Shown: positions 1 through 9,000, counted from the stretch's first letter. The stretch is 64,000 nucleotides of DNA from JALYUM01 sp036688685 (GCF_036688685.1 NZ_JAQQPS010000012.1:124001-188000); one strand, 5' to 3'. The notes: generated by a model not told the origin, from the letters alone. Numbers and translations are program-made.

Positions 1-2
1 AA

Positions 3-671
3 GCCGGCATGGCGGGCTTGCTGCATGACCTGGGCAAGGCGGTGACCGACCCCGACATCCTCAACAAACCGGGAAAACTGACCGATGCCGAGTTTGCGGT
101 GGTGCGCCAGCATCCCGTGCTTGGCTATGACATCCTGCTGTTGGCAAATGGCGTCAGCCCGATCGTGCTGGACGTGTGCCGCCATCATCATGAAAAAATG
201 GATGGCAGCGGCTACCCCGACCGCCTCGCTGGCGACCAGATCAGCCTGTATGCGCGCATGGGCGCCGTCTGCGATATCTACGATGCGATCACCTCCGACC
301 GTCCCTACAAGAAGGGCTGGTGCCCGGCCGAATCGCTGCGCAAGATGGCGGAGTGGACCAATGGCCATCTGGACCCGGTGGTGTTCCAGGCGTTTGTCAA
401 GGGCATGGGCATTTACCCGGTCGGCACGCTGGTGCGGCTCGAGTCGGGCAAGCTTGGCGTGGTCGTCGAACAGCAGGTCGGCAAATCGCTGCTCAAGCCC
501 AAAGTCAGGGTGTTCTTTTCAAGCAAATCGAAAGCGTATATCGCGGCGGAATTGATCGACCTGGCGCGGCCGGGTATGCAGGACAAGATCGTTGCGCACG
601 AGAATCCGGAGAAATGGGGTTTGAAGGATATCGACCGGTACTGGCTCAATGGGGGCGCGACGGCGCATTGA
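3..671 (+). CDS. HD-GYP domain cyclic-di-GMP phosphodiesterase (5' end cut by window)
   Basis: The reading frame is open from base 3 and its N-terminus lies outside the window. The visible 222 residues contain the HD pair in HDLGK near the start and the HD-GYP signature HHEKMDGSGYP about 55 residues on. After the catalytic domain the chain continues about 100 residues to the stop. HD-GYP proteins hydrolyse cyclic di-GMP in the cytoplasm, usually as the output part of a larger sensor protein. The input domain cannot be seen. It converges on the TonB receptor gene. The family call is sure; the substrate is family knowledge. Confidence 0.88.
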   Translation, partial: AGMAGLLHDLGKAVTDPDILNKPGKLTDAEFAVVRQHPVLGYDILLLANGVSPIVLDVCRHHHEKMDGSGYPDRLAGDQISLYARMGAVCDIYDAITSDRPYKKGWCPAESLRKMAEWTNGHLDPVVFQAFVKGMGIYPVGTLVRLESGKLGVVVEQQVGKSLLKPKVRVFFSSKSKAYIAAELIDLARPGMQDKIVAHENPEKWGLKDIDRYWLNGGATAH

Positions 672-771
672 AGGTGCGTCATGGCGCGCTGCATGGGCCA
701 GCTTTCGGCAGCGGATTTTCCGGGCGCCGAAGACCGAACGTGGCGCATGACTTGTCGCTGTCGCAGCCCGT

Positions 772-2898
772 TCAGAACCGCCAGGTGCCAGTCAGGCTGA
801 CGTTGCGCCCCTCCCCCGGCGTGATCCAGCGCGACACGTGCAGGTGGCTCGACACGAAATACTGCTGGTCGAAGACATTGCGCAGCGCCAGTTGAAGTTC
901 GAGCGACTGGCCATTGCCGATTTTTTGCGCCCAGGTCTGGGTCGCATCGACGCGGCCGTAGCCGGGCAGCGTGGTGCCGTTGGCCTCGTCGGCGAAACGC
1001 GCGCCTCGCAGGTACAGCCCGGCGCCGGTTTTCCAGGCCTCGTTCCAGCGATATTGGCCCCACAAGGTCATGGCGTGGCGCGCCACATTCGGCACCCGCT
1101 TACCGCCATACACGGCGTTTTGCAGATACACGGCGTTGGTGTACGCGTAGGTCGCGGCCACCGTCAGGTGCGTCGTGACGGCCCCGGTCAGCGACGCCTC
1201 CAGGCCTTGCGAGCGGGCGGCGCCGTCGACGGTGAAATCAAAATTGTTGGCCGGCGTACTCTGGTCGGCCGAAATCATATTCGTCTGGTTGAGCCGATAC
1301 ACGGCGACATCGCCCATCAGGCCACCGCCCAGCCAGAGCGATTTCCAGCCCAGTTCGGCCTGGCGCGATACGCGCGAAGGCAGCGACCGGTTCGATGACG
1401 ACGACACCTGGTTCGGCGCCATGCCGGCCGCGACGTTCGCGTACACGCTGTGCTGCACTGACACGCGGTACAGCAGCCCCAGCTTCGGCGACCAGCGCGC
1501 TTCATCCACCGGCAGCGTGTTGGCGGCGCCATACAGGAATTGCTGGTCCGTGTAGCGCAATCCCGCCACCAGCGACCAGGCGCCGAGGTCGACCTGGTCC
1601 TGGGCCGACGCCGCCACCGACGACAGGTCTTCGGTCGTCAGCGAACGGGCAAGCGCCACCCCTGCCGGGGGCGCCGTCACGCGCCCGTAGACGGGGGCGT
1701 AGACATTGATGGCCGGGCTGGTGGCGGCCGGGACGCTTAAGGACGGCTGGTTCAGCGTTTCCTGGTACTTGTCGAGGCCAAAAAACAGGTGGTGGGTCAG
1801 GCCGGCGAAGGTCTGCTCGCTGCTCAAGGACGCGGCGATGCTCGAAATTCGGCGCGTGGTACCGGGTTCCCAGGCCGACACCCGGCCGTAGGTCCCGGCA
1901 GGCTGACCGGCCAGTGGCGTACCGTTCAACAGATTTTTGATCGAGGTCGAATGCGCTTCGAGGTGGGTGGCGTCAACCGCCAGGCGGGTGGTCTCGGTGA
2001 GGGCAACGTCGCCGTGCAGGTCGACGATGCGGTTTTGCGTGGTCGAGTCGCCGAAGGGTTCGCCGAACTGGGTATCGCGTGGGATGGCAACCGGGCGCCC
2101 GCCCAGCGCCGGGATGCCGTAGTCGGGCCGATAGGTCTGGTCGATCGCCTCGAAGCCGGCACGCAGATGGTAGCGGCGGCCGTCGCTTTTGGCGATGCCG
2201 AGTTTGACGGCGTCGAGGCGGTCGGGAACATGGCGCCATTCGCTGGCCGCAGAACGGGTGGCAATGATACGCGCCGCCAGTTCATCCTCGGCCGACAGCA
2301 CCCGATTCACGTCGACGGTGTATTCGCGCGCGGCGTGCTGACCGGCCGACACCAGCACGCTGCCGGCGTTTGCCAACGTCGGCCGGCGCGTGACGAGATT
2401 GACCGTGCCACCCGGCTCGCTGCGCACGCCCACCGCCGCACCGGGCCCGCGCAACACATCCACGCTGTCGATGAAGGCTGGCACATAGGGATAATTCGAC
2501 AGGCGCACGCCGTCGCGCAGGATGCGGTTGGAGCCGGTGCCGCTATCGGCGACGGCGCCGCGCAAGATGAAGAACTGCGTGTGCGAACCGTTGAAACCCG
2601 AATCGGCCTGGGCGCCGGGAATATTGCGCAGCGCGTCCTGCAGGGTGGTGCCGGCCTGGTCGCGCACGCGTTCGCCGTCGACGCTGTCGACCGAAAACGG
2701 CACGTCCATCGCTGCGCCGTTGGTGCCCAGGGCCAGCGTGCCTGCGAGCTGGCCGTCGTGTAAGGCCTGCCCCGCCACGATCACGGTTGGCGTGCGCGCA
2801 AGGAGAGCCGTGCCCTGTGCCAGTGCTGGGCTACCTGCGGCCACTGCCCATCCCAGCGCTGCGGCCTTCGCAGCAGATTTACAATTCAAATGATTCAT
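772..2898 (-). CDS. TonB-dependent outer-membrane receptor, siderophore-receptor type
   Basis: This is a 708-residue protein with a likely signal peptide (cleavage near SPALAQ). A plug domain follows (IPGAQADSGF..., FFILRG, DSVDVLRGPGA, GGTVNLVTRRP). The remaining 500 or so residues show the alternating pattern of a 22-strand barrel and end in an aromatic residue (GTWRF), as outer-membrane proteins do. The plug looks like that of ferric-siderophore receptors. However, it is the last gene of a run with PCu(A)C, SCO and DUF2946, a context often seen with copper-linked TonB receptors. The ligand (ferric siderophore or a copper complex) is therefore open. It is 59 bp downstream of the PCu(A)C gene on the same strand. 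Confidence 0.88.
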   Translation of the reverse strand: MNHLNCKSAAKAAALGWAVAAGSPALAQGTALLARTPTVIVAGQALHDGQLAGTLALGTNGAAMDVPFSVDSVDGERVRDQAGTTLQDALRNIPGAQADSGFNGSHTQFFILRGAVADSGTGSNRILRDGVRLSNYPYVPAFIDSVDVLRGPGAAVGVRSEPGGTVNLVTRRPTLANAGSVLVSAGQHAAREYTVDVNRVLSAEDELAARIIATRSAASEWRHVPDRLDAVKLGIAKSDGRRYHLRAGFEAIDQTYRPDYGIPALGGRPVAIPRDTQFGEPFGDSTTQNRIVDLHGDVALTETTRLAVDATHLEAHSTSIKNLLNGTPLAGQPAGTYGRVSAWEPGTTRRISSIAASLSSEQTFAGLTHHLFFGLDKYQETLNQPSLSVPAATSPAINVYAPVYGRVTAPPAGVALARSLTTEDLSSVAASAQDQVDLGAWSLVAGLRYTDQQFLYGAANTLPVDEARWSPKLGLLYRVSVQHSVYANVAAGMAPNQVSSSSNRSLPSRVSRQAELGWKSLWLGGGLMGDVAVYRLNQTNMISADQSTPANNFDFTVDGAARSQGLEASLTGAVTTHLTVAATYAYTNAVYLQNAVYGGKRVPNVARHAMTLWGQYRWNEAWKTGAGLYLRGARFADEANGTTLPGYGRVDATQTWAQKIGNGQSLELQLALRNVFDQQYFVSSHLHVSRWITPGEGRNVSLTGTWRF

Positions 2899-2957
2899 GC
2901 GATGACGTTTTCTCTGGTTGGTGGACCTGTCCGGTCCGTTCTTGTATGCGTGATGGT

Positions 2958-3419
2958 TCAGTGCTGTGGATGCGCGGCCGGGGCGGTCGCATTGAGCGAG
3001 CGCACCGGGGCGGTCACGTCGACGCGCTCGCGCTTGCCGCTGGCGTTTTCGAATACCAGCGTGAGCGGCACCGTCTCGCCCGGTTTGACCTGGCGTTTCA
3101 GGTCGATCAGCATGATGTGGAAGCCGCCAGGTTGCAGCGCCACGGTTTTGCCGGCCGGGAGCGGCAGCGCAGGCACCTGGCGCATGCGCATCACATCGTT
3201 TTCGATGGCCATTTCATGGATTTCCACGATGGCGGCGGCGGGTGACGCCGCGCTCACCAGGCGGGTATCGCCCGGCGAACTGAGTTGCATGAAGGCGCCG
3301 GTGGCCTTTTGCTGCGCAACGGTTGCGCGCACCCAGGGGTCGCTCACGCGTACTTGGGCCTGGGCGGTGGATACGACGAATGCGGCCAGAATCAGGGCGC
3401 TGCGGGGGATGAATGGCAT
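2958..3419 (-). CDS. PCu(A)C-type periplasmic copper chaperone
   Basis: The 153-residue protein has an N-terminal signal peptide (cleavage near TAQAQ) and a cupredoxin-like PCu(A)C domain. The expected Cu(I) ligands are visible: the H-x-M of EIHEM, the Met-rich stretch NDVMRMR, and the second His/Met pair in GGFHIML. Proteins of this family pass copper to cytochrome c oxidase CuA or CuB sites together with Sco. The neighbouring SCO gene, 24 bp upstream on the same strand, supports that role. A His-containing tail (AAHPQH) may add a further metal site. Confidence 0.9.
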   Translation of the reverse strand: MPFIPRSALILAAFVVSTAQAQVRVSDPWVRATVAQQKATGAFMQLSSPGDTRLVSAASPAAAIVEIHEMAIENDVMRMRQVPALPLPAGKTVALQPGGFHIMLIDLKRQVKPGETVPLTLVFENASGKRERVDVTAPVRSLNATAPAAHPQH

Positions 3420-3443
3420 GGGAGTCTCCTTGAATAAATAAAG

Positions 3444-3980
3444 TCAGGCGGGATACAAGAGCTTGCGCAGGTCGTCCGCACACTCGCGCGCGCTTTGGGC
3501 GTGTTTCACGGCCAGCCGGACATGGCCCAGCGCATCGAACACATAACTGAGCGCGGTGTGGTCCATGGTGTAGGAATCGCCGGTTGGCACCTTTTTGAAA
3601 TAGATCTTGAACTCTTCGGCGACCCTGGCGGTCTGTTGCAGGTAGCCCCACAAACCGATGAAGCCCGGATCGAACACCGCGGTATACGCCTTGAGGATGG
3701 CGGGTGTGTCGCGCTCCGGGTCGACTGTCACGAAGATGACCTGCAGGCGCTTGCCGTCCGGCCCCAGCAGCCGTTTGATTTCCGCCGCCCGCGCCAGGGC
3801 GGTCGGGCAGACATCCGGGCACTGCGTGAACCCGAAGAAGATCAGGACCAGCTTGCCGCTGAAATGGGCAGGCGCGACGCTGCTGAAGGTTCGCAGTTGC
3901 ATGCTGAAATTCTTTCTGATGTGATGGCGGCGCCGCATGGCGGCGCGATCCGGGAACGGCAGCCGGCGTTGACCTGCCAT
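3444..3980 (-). CDS. SCO1/SenC family copper-binding thioredoxin-fold protein
   Basis: The copper-binding CPDVC motif is preceded by LIFFGFTQ, and the distal His is in MDHTALSY, as in Sco proteins that metallate or reduce cytochrome c oxidase copper sites. At 178 residues it is a little short. The 40 residues before the fold are basic and show no membrane anchor or signal peptide, unlike ordinary Sco proteins. The start at 3980 is the longest ATG; ATGs at 3938 and 3902 are possible. Either the true N-terminus has decayed or the protein is not anchored. It sits between DUF2946 (28 bp) and PCu(A)C (24 bp). Confidence 0.85.
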   Translation of the reverse strand: MAGQRRLPFPDRAAMRRRHHIRKNFSMQLRTFSSVAPAHFSGKLVLIFFGFTQCPDVCPTALARAAEIKRLLGPDGKRLQVIFVTVDPERDTPAILKAYTAVFDPGFIGLWGYLQQTARVAEEFKIYFKKVPTGDSYTMDHTALSYVFDALGHVRLAVKHAQSARECADDLRKLLYPA

Positions 3981-4008
3981 GCCGGCAAGTCAGGGCTCTA
4001 CGGAAAAA

Positions 4009-4401
4009 TCAGGCGAGGAAAGGCGGCGCGCGCGATTGCGCGGCAGTCCAGATCGCCAACGGATGCGGCGCCTGAAAAAACAGCAAGGGGTGGGTTGCTT
4101 GGGTCTCGATCAGCGGGATAATGAAGCCCGCAGACGGTGGCAAGGGGAACGTGCCGGCATGCGTGGCGCACAGCGGGCAATGTTCGACATGGACGAGAGG
4201 ATGTTTACCTGGATAGGAAACGTCGTCGCTGCTGGCCGTGACTTTCACAAATTTCGAACCGCTGGTGCTGCAAATTTCGGTCGAGGGATCGCCTGGCAGC
4301 GTGGACATGGCATGGGAAATCGACGGCGCCAGCGCAGCAAACAGCATCGCAATGCATGCGATCCAGGCGGCGAAGCGGCGCGTGATGTTGGTCAGTCCCA
4401 T
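4009..4401 (-). CDS. DUF2946 family small membrane/exported protein
   Basis: I chose the internal ATG at 4401 because the following residues form a hydrophobic signal or anchor (FAAWIACIAMLFAALAPSISHA), whereas the upstream extension is Arg-rich read-through. The 130-residue product carries an HCPLCATH motif, a Cys-x2-Cys pair with flanking His residues. That motif and the length are typical of DUF2946, small proteins commonly found beside copper chaperones and TonB receptors. The function is unproved; metal binding is an inference from Cys and His. It begins only 7 bp after the PPTase stop, so both may be on one transcript. Confidence 0.75.
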   Translation of the reverse strand: MGLTNITRRFAAWIACIAMLFAALAPSISHAMSTLPGDPSTEICSTSGSKFVKVTASSDDVSYPGKHPLVHVEHCPLCATHAGTFPLPPSAGFIIPLIETQATHPLLFFQAPHPLAIWTAAQSRAPPFLA

Positions 4402-4408
4402 GGCGAAA

Positions 4409-5065
4409 TTATAGCAGCGCGCGCGCCCAGTCGAAGCGCCGCACCAGCAGGCGCGACGGCGCGCGCGCGCAGGCGACGGCAGCCTCGAAACCCGCAGCGA
4501 CGTCGAATGACGCGAGAAACAGGGACGGCGGCGGGCGCAGCACATTCAGGGTACGGAAGTCGAGATGCAAGCCTTCGCCGCCGACCTTGGCCCAGGCTTC
4601 CTTGCGCGTCCACGACTGGTAGAAGCGGCGCTGCTGTTCGGCCTCGGGCAAGGCGCGCAGGGCGGCGCATTCCTCCGGCGCATGGACCTGGTCGAGCAGG
4701 CGCTGCCAATCATTCGTGCGCGCGCCGTGTTCGACGTCGACGCCCACTTCGGCGCTGCGCGAAAACGCGCACGCCACCAGCCCACGCGTGTGCGACAGGT
4801 TGAAGTAAGGCCCGCCGGTCACGCCAGGCTTGCCATGCACCGCTGTGGCGAACGGCTGGCGCGCCGCCGCGCAGCCGTAGTGGTCTAGCAGCATGCGCAG
4901 CATCGCGTGCGCGGCGAGGAAGGCGTCGCGGTCGGCCTCGACCAGAAAGCGCGCATGGCGCGCGCGCTCGCCGGCCGTCAGCCACGCGAGCGCGGCGGCC
5001 GGTGGGGCGGCGCCGGGCCACCACCACACATGCAATTCGTCGTCGGGCAGGCAGGGCGTGTTCAT
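4409..5065 (-). CDS. 4'-phosphopantetheinyl transferase, Sfp type
   Basis: The 218-residue protein shows both hallmark motifs of the superfamily: GVDVEH (Mg-binding Asp/Glu) and WTRKEAWAKVGGEGL. The NLSHTRG motif lies before them. Such enzymes move the phosphopantetheine arm of CoA to a Ser of a carrier protein. The two-half Sfp layout suggests carriers of non-ribosomal peptide or polyketide synthases, but no synthase is in the window. The start at 5065 (MNTPCLPDDEL) is chosen because upstream codons are Arg/Pro-rich read-through. A type II thioesterase lies divergently 134 bp away. Confidence 0.88.
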   Translation of the reverse strand: MNTPCLPDDELHVWWWPGAAPPAAALAWLTAGERARHARFLVEADRDAFLAAHAMLRMLLDHYGCAAARQPFATAVHGKPGVTGGPYFNLSHTRGLVACAFSRSAEVGVDVEHGARTNDWQRLLDQVHAPEECAALRALPEAEQQRRFYQSWTRKEAWAKVGGEGLHLDFRTLNVLRPPPSLFLASFDVAAGFEAAVACARAPSRLLVRRFDWARALL

Positions 5066-5199
5066 CGCTAAGGGGTCTCGCGGGCGTGGTGATGGGCCGC
5101 TTCGGTGCGGCGCATACGCGGCCGGCGGCTCGATATAATACTGCTTGGCAAGCCAGGCCGCCAAGCCGAACGCCCCCTCCACTTCCTCGATCAAGCCCC

Positions 5200-5964
5200 A
5201 TGACAAGCAGCGCCTGGTTTTCCCTTCCCGCCCCGACCGACGCGCCCCGCGTGCGCCTGATTTGCCTGCCGCACGCCGGCGGCGGCGTGGCCGTGTTCCA
5301 TCCGTGGAAAAGAGAACTCCCCGCCGAGATCGAACTGGTGCCGGTGCAGTTGCCCGGCCGCGACGCCCGCTATCGCGAGGCTTTGCGCACCGACCTGGCC
5401 GGCGTGGCAGAGGAACTGGCCGATGCGGTTGCGGCCGCGCCTGGCGCCGCCCGCCTGGCCATTTTTGGCCACAGCATGGGCGCCCTGCTCGCGCTCGAAC
5501 TGGCGCGTGCGCTCGGCAAACGCCAATTGCCACCCGACCTGCTGATCGTGTCGGGCCGGGCCGCACCGCGCCTGCAGAGCGGCCCGGGCGAGTATCTGCA
5601 CACCCTGCCCGACGCCGACCTGGTCGAGCGCCTGCGCCTGCGCTACGGCGGCATGCCGGCCGCGCTGCTGGCCGAGCCGTCGCTGCTGGCCATCTACCTG
5701 CCGATCTTGCGCGCCGACCTGCACATGGTTGAAACCTACCGCGCCGTACCCGGCCCGGCGCAATACTGGCCACTGCTGGCCTACGGCGGCGCCGACGACC
5801 ACGCCGTCACCCACAGCGCGCTGCAACAATGGGAACAGCAAACCAGCGGGCCGTTCAGCATGCAGGTGCTGCCTGGCGACCATTTTTTTTACCAGAACCG
5901 GCGCGCCGAATTCCTGCCGCGCCTGGTCGAAGACATCCGCCGCTGGTGCCCTGTTCGCCGCTGA
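5200..5964 (+). CDS. Type II thioesterase (GrsT-like alpha/beta hydrolase)
   Basis: The 254-residue protein opens with RVRLICLPHAGGG, the usual start of type II thioesterases of NRPS/PKS systems. It has the nucleophile elbow GHSMGA, a late Asp region (YGGADD) and the catalytic His in LPGDHFFY. These enzymes free carrier proteins from wrong acyl groups. Start 5200 (MTSSAWFSLPAP) is preferred; the longer frame upstream is Arg-rich. A TATAAT hexamer lies at 5134-5139. With the divergent PPTase it forms an accessory pair for secondary metabolism without a synthase nearby. Its 3' end slightly overlaps a crotonase pseudogene on the other strand. Confidence 0.87.
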   Translation: MTSSAWFSLPAPTDAPRVRLICLPHAGGGVAVFHPWKRELPAEIELVPVQLPGRDARYREALRTDLAGVAEELADAVAAAPGAARLAIFGHSMGALLALELARALGKRQLPPDLLIVSGRAAPRLQSGPGEYLHTLPDADLVERLRLRYGGMPAALLAEPSLLAIYLPILRADLHMVETYRAVPGPAQYWPLLAYGGADDHAVTHSALQQWEQQTSGPFSMQVLPGDHFFYQNRRAEFLPRLVEDIRRWCPVRR

Positions 5965-6492
5965 AGCGCGGCTCGGGTTTTTCGCGGAATGCCTGCAGCG
6001 CTTCGTCCAGGTCGCCGCTGAGGAAGAAATTGGTGCTCCACTGGGCGACATATTCGAGGCCGTCTTCCTCGTTGTGATCCTGGGCATGCTCGAGCACCTG
6101 CTTGACGCCCTGCACCGCCAGCGCGGAATTGGCAGCGATGGTGGCGACCAGGCAGATGTCGCAGGAAGTCGCCAGATCCAGCCCGCCGCCCAGGCACATG
6201 CCGTGCAACGCCACGTTGCGCGGCGGCGCCCTGCATGAGCGCCTCGGCAGCGGCGTCGATATGGCGCGCGCGATCTCGGCTGGCGCGGCGCGTGCGTAAT
6301 GGGTCTTGGTCTCGTCCCGCACCTGCTCGAAGCTGCGGCCATGCGACTAGGTCCGTTCGATGGTGTTGCGGGTGACCGGATCGAACTGGTCGAGCGAGGC
6401 CAGATGAAGGTACAGCTTGTAGAGGCGGTTGGCGCGGGCCGCGAACAGCACGCCGCGGCCAACACCTGGATGCGCGCGCCGATCTCGAACAT
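5954..6492 (-). pseudogene. Broken crotonase (enoyl-CoA hydratase/isomerase-like) gene
   Basis: Pieces of one crotonase-fold protein can be read in order but in changing frames. FEIGARIQVLA comes first. A frame change leads to NRLYKLYLHLASLDQFDP, which runs into an in-frame TAG at 6344-6346. SFEQVRDETKTHYAR follows, then a short stretch (DAAAEALMQGAAA) in another frame. RNVALHGMCLGGGLDLATSCD and YVAQWSTNFFLSGDLDEALQAFREK complete it. The oxyanion-hole Gly-rich segment is visible. Two compensating shifts, a nonsense codon and a missing clean C-terminus show that it is dead. Its 5' side abuts an IS3 remnant. Confidence 0.75.
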
Positions 6493-6503
6493 GCGACAAA
6501 GCA

Positions 6504-6735
6504 TGAGCAAACGTGGAAAGTGTCATGACAACGCCGTCGCTGAGAGCTTCTTCCAGCTGTTGAAGCGGGAGCGAATTCGGCGCAAGACTGACGGGAAAGG
6601 GAAGAAGCAAAACAGGACGTCTTTGATTGCATCGAGATGTTTTACAATCCGAAGCGCCGGCGCAGCGTCAGCAATGACCTGTCGCCGGTCGAGTACGAAA
6701 AGCAGTATTTCCAACGGCTCTCGCGTGTCTGGCAA
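6504..6735 (+). mobile_element. IS3-family transposase (OrfB) C-terminal remnant
   Basis: MSKRGKCHDNAVAESFFQLLKRER, followed in the next frame by MFYNPKRRR...NDLSPVEYEKQYFQ, is the C-terminal end of an IS3-group DDE transposase, including the last catalytic Glu (AVAESFF). A frameshift near 6590-6640 splits the two parts. No N-terminal half, OrfA or clear terminal inverted repeats are present. It is a relic, not an active element, and it probably marks the event that truncated the crotonase gene. Confidence 0.8.
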
Positions 6736-6834
6736 ACTCGTGGAGATTCATTCTACGCAGCTTGCGCTGCCGCTGTAGTTCGCCAAAGTCAGTGGTGTAA
6801 GCCGAAAATTCCGGAATCGCGATGTAAATCATTT

Positions 6835-7749
6835 CTACGGTTTGAACGACGCGACGACGTCGACAAGCTGTTGTCTGACCCAAACATGGGCGGGGTCGCG
6901 GTGAAAGCGCTCGTGCCAGATCATGGCTGGCATCAAGGGCGCAACCTGTAGCGGCAGATCCAGAAGCGCGAGCGAGAGCCTTTTCGCAAGCAGGCGCGCC
7001 AAACGGCTTGGCAGCGTGAGAATCATGTCACTGTCCGCCACCAACATAGCACCAGTCAGAAAGTGGGGAACGCGCAGCGCGACGTGGCGAGTGAGCCCCT
7101 GTGTCGAGAGAGCAACATCGACGGCACTCTCCCCCACGCCAGAAATGGTCACCGCAATGTGACGCAGGGTCACATAACGCGCCAGACTGAGTCCGTCTGT
7201 CACACAGGGGTGATCGGACCTCGCCACGCAAACCAGGCTGTCGGCGTAAAGGCCGCGTCGATGAAAACTGCCAGGCAATGCCTCGAAAATGCCCAGTGCC
7301 AGATCTGCGCCCCCCTGCTCGATAAGCCGCACATTGTCCCCGGCAGGTTGCGCGATTTGGAGACTGAGCGCAGGCGCATGGCGCTCGAAGCGGCCGATCA
7401 AACCAGCAAGGACCACCAGGCTCAGGTGGTCGTGCGCGGCGATCACGATCCGACCCGTTGCAGAGCCGGGATCGAAGACGGCAGGCGAGACGATGCCCCG
7501 GGCATCGTCCAGCAGCCTGGTCACTGGACCTGCCAGCGTTTCGCCGCGTGGCGTCAGCTCCAGCCCAAGCTTGCCGCGGACCACCAAGCGATCGCCCAGC
7601 ATCGTGCGCAGTCGACCCAATGCGCGACTGGCGGCCGGCTGGCTCAAGCCCAGGCGCAGGCCCGCCAGGGTGACGCTTCGCTCACGAACAAGTGCATCGA
7701 ACAGCTTTAACAGATTGAGGTCGACTGTAGATAAATCCACTTGGCGCAT
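6835..7749 (-). CDS. LysR-type transcriptional regulator
   Basis: The start at 7749 gives MRQVDLSTVDLNLLKLFDAL, the usual opening of a LysR regulator. The winged helix-turn-helix (SVTLAGLRLGLSQPAASRALGRLR) follows within the first 60 residues, then a two-lobed substrate-binding domain to about 304 residues. An earlier ATG at 7767 is possible. It is divergent to an NmrA-like gene with an 80-bp gap, so it probably controls that gene and itself. The effector is unknown. Confidence 0.88.
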   Translation of the reverse strand: MRQVDLSTVDLNLLKLFDALVRERSVTLAGLRLGLSQPAASRALGRLRTMLGDRLVVRGKLGLELTPRGETLAGPVTRLLDDARGIVSPAVFDPGSATGRIVIAAHDHLSLVVLAGLIGRFERHAPALSLQIAQPAGDNVRLIEQGGADLALGIFEALPGSFHRRGLYADSLVCVARSDHPCVTDGLSLARYVTLRHIAVTISGVGESAVDVALSTQGLTRHVALRVPHFLTGAMLVADSDMILTLPSRLARLLAKRLSLALLDLPLQVAPLMPAMIWHERFHRDPAHVWVRQQLVDVVASFKP

Positions 7750-7829
7750 GTTGACTATGACTTTCATGCCATTTATATATGTCTGGTAATCATGCAACAT
7801 TCTGGTTCACCTTAACAGGAGATTCTTGT

Positions 7830-8729
7830 ATGACTGCTACCTTCCCCCTTCCCTACGTTGTATTCGGCGTGACCGGTCGTACCGGCGCCGCTGCCGCCGA
7901 TGCGCTTTTGCGCGCCGGCCATCCGGTGCGGGTCGTGGTGCGCGACCCAGCCAAGGGTCGGCCGTGGGCCGAACGCGGCGCAGAAGTTGCCGTGGCCGAC
8001 CTGACAGACCTGGCCTCGATGACCAAGGCGCTCAGTCAGATCCAGGGCGCTTATGTTGTCAGTCCGCAGCACTACAATCGTGAAGACCTGTTCGAGAGGG
8101 CAGACTTGATTGCCGATACCACGGCGCGCGCTGCGGTCGCGGCGGAGGTTCCCAGGCTTGTGGCGCTTTCCTCGGTGGGCGCCGACCGTGACAGCGGAAC
8201 CGGATGGATCAGGATGAACCGCATGTTCGAACAGCATTTGGGCGAAACCGGTGTTTCCACCATCTTCCTGCGCGCGGCCTATTTCATGGAGAACTGGATG
8301 CCGATGGTCGGACAGGCCATGCGCAGCGGCACTCTGCCGACGTTTCTGGCACCACCACAGCGTCCGCTCCCGATGGTGGCGACTGTCGATGTCGGTCGCA
8401 CCGCAGCTGCTTTGCTGCAAGAAAAAAGGACGGGGACCTGCATCGTCACTCTCGCGGGGCCAAAAGACTACGCCCCGGATGATGTCGCCGCCATTATTTC
8501 AGCCACGCGCCAGAAGCCCGTCGACGTGGTAGTCCTGCCGGAAACAAAGTGGTCAGATGCGCTGGCGGATGCCCATTTCTCAAGCGCCGCCCTGGCTGGC
8601 TTCGCCGACATGACCCGTGGCCTCAATTGCTCACATATCGACATCAAGAGCGATCCCACCGCAGTCGAATGGGCAGGAACGACGACGCTCGAACGCGTCA
8701 TCATCGAACTGGCACAGCGTCAGCGATAA
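7830..8729 (+). CDS. NmrA-like NAD(P)-binding oxidoreductase
   Basis: The 299-residue protein begins with a Rossmann fold dinucleotide motif (VVFGVTGRTGAAAADALL). It has the layout of atypical short-chain dehydrogenases of the NmrA/HSCARG type: VVVRDPAK at strand 2, ADLTD, and SSVGAD in place of the usual active-site Tyr segment. AGGAGA lies 8 bases before the ATG at 7830, which fixes the start. These proteins sense NADPH or reduce quinones and similar small molecules; the substrate cannot be told here. It is divergent from the LysR gene. Confidence 0.85.
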   Translation: MTATFPLPYVVFGVTGRTGAAAADALLRAGHPVRVVVRDPAKGRPWAERGAEVAVADLTDLASMTKALSQIQGAYVVSPQHYNREDLFERADLIADTTARAAVAAEVPRLVALSSVGADRDSGTGWIRMNRMFEQHLGETGVSTIFLRAAYFMENWMPMVGQAMRSGTLPTFLAPPQRPLPMVATVDVGRTAAALLQEKRTGTCIVTLAGPKDYAPDDVAAIISATRQKPVDVVVLPETKWSDALADAHFSSAALAGFADMTRGLNCSHIDIKSDPTAVEWAGTTTLERVIIELAQRQR

Positions 8730-8745
8730 AGGCCAGCAGAAGTGA

Positions 8746-9000
8746 ATGCGTGAACGTCGCCACCTTCGCTGTTTTCTGGCAGCGGCCGAAGAAATCGACT
8801 TCGCCCGCGCGGCCAAGCGGCTGCACATCGAGCAGTCGCCGCTGTCGCGCGCAATGAAGGCTCCAGAGTACGACTTCGGGTTGTACGCCGGAACCCCGGA
8901 TTTTTCCGTCACGGCCCTTTTCGCCTATCGGGAGACAGGTGATTTCCGCGCCGACGATCGGCGCGGCATGATCGTGCCCGAACTGCCTGAGTCAGACTGA
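8746..9000 (+). pseudogene. LysR regulator stub (HTH only)
   Basis: The frame reads RRHLRCFLAAAEEIDFARAAKRLHIEQSPLSRAM, a good LysR helix-turn-helix. It loses homology after about 45 residues (APEYDFGLYAGTP...) and stops at residue 84. A LysR protein needs about 300 residues, so this is a truncated copy. It follows the NmrA gene by 16 bp and opens the decayed stretch that runs to 10.9 kb. Confidence 0.65.
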
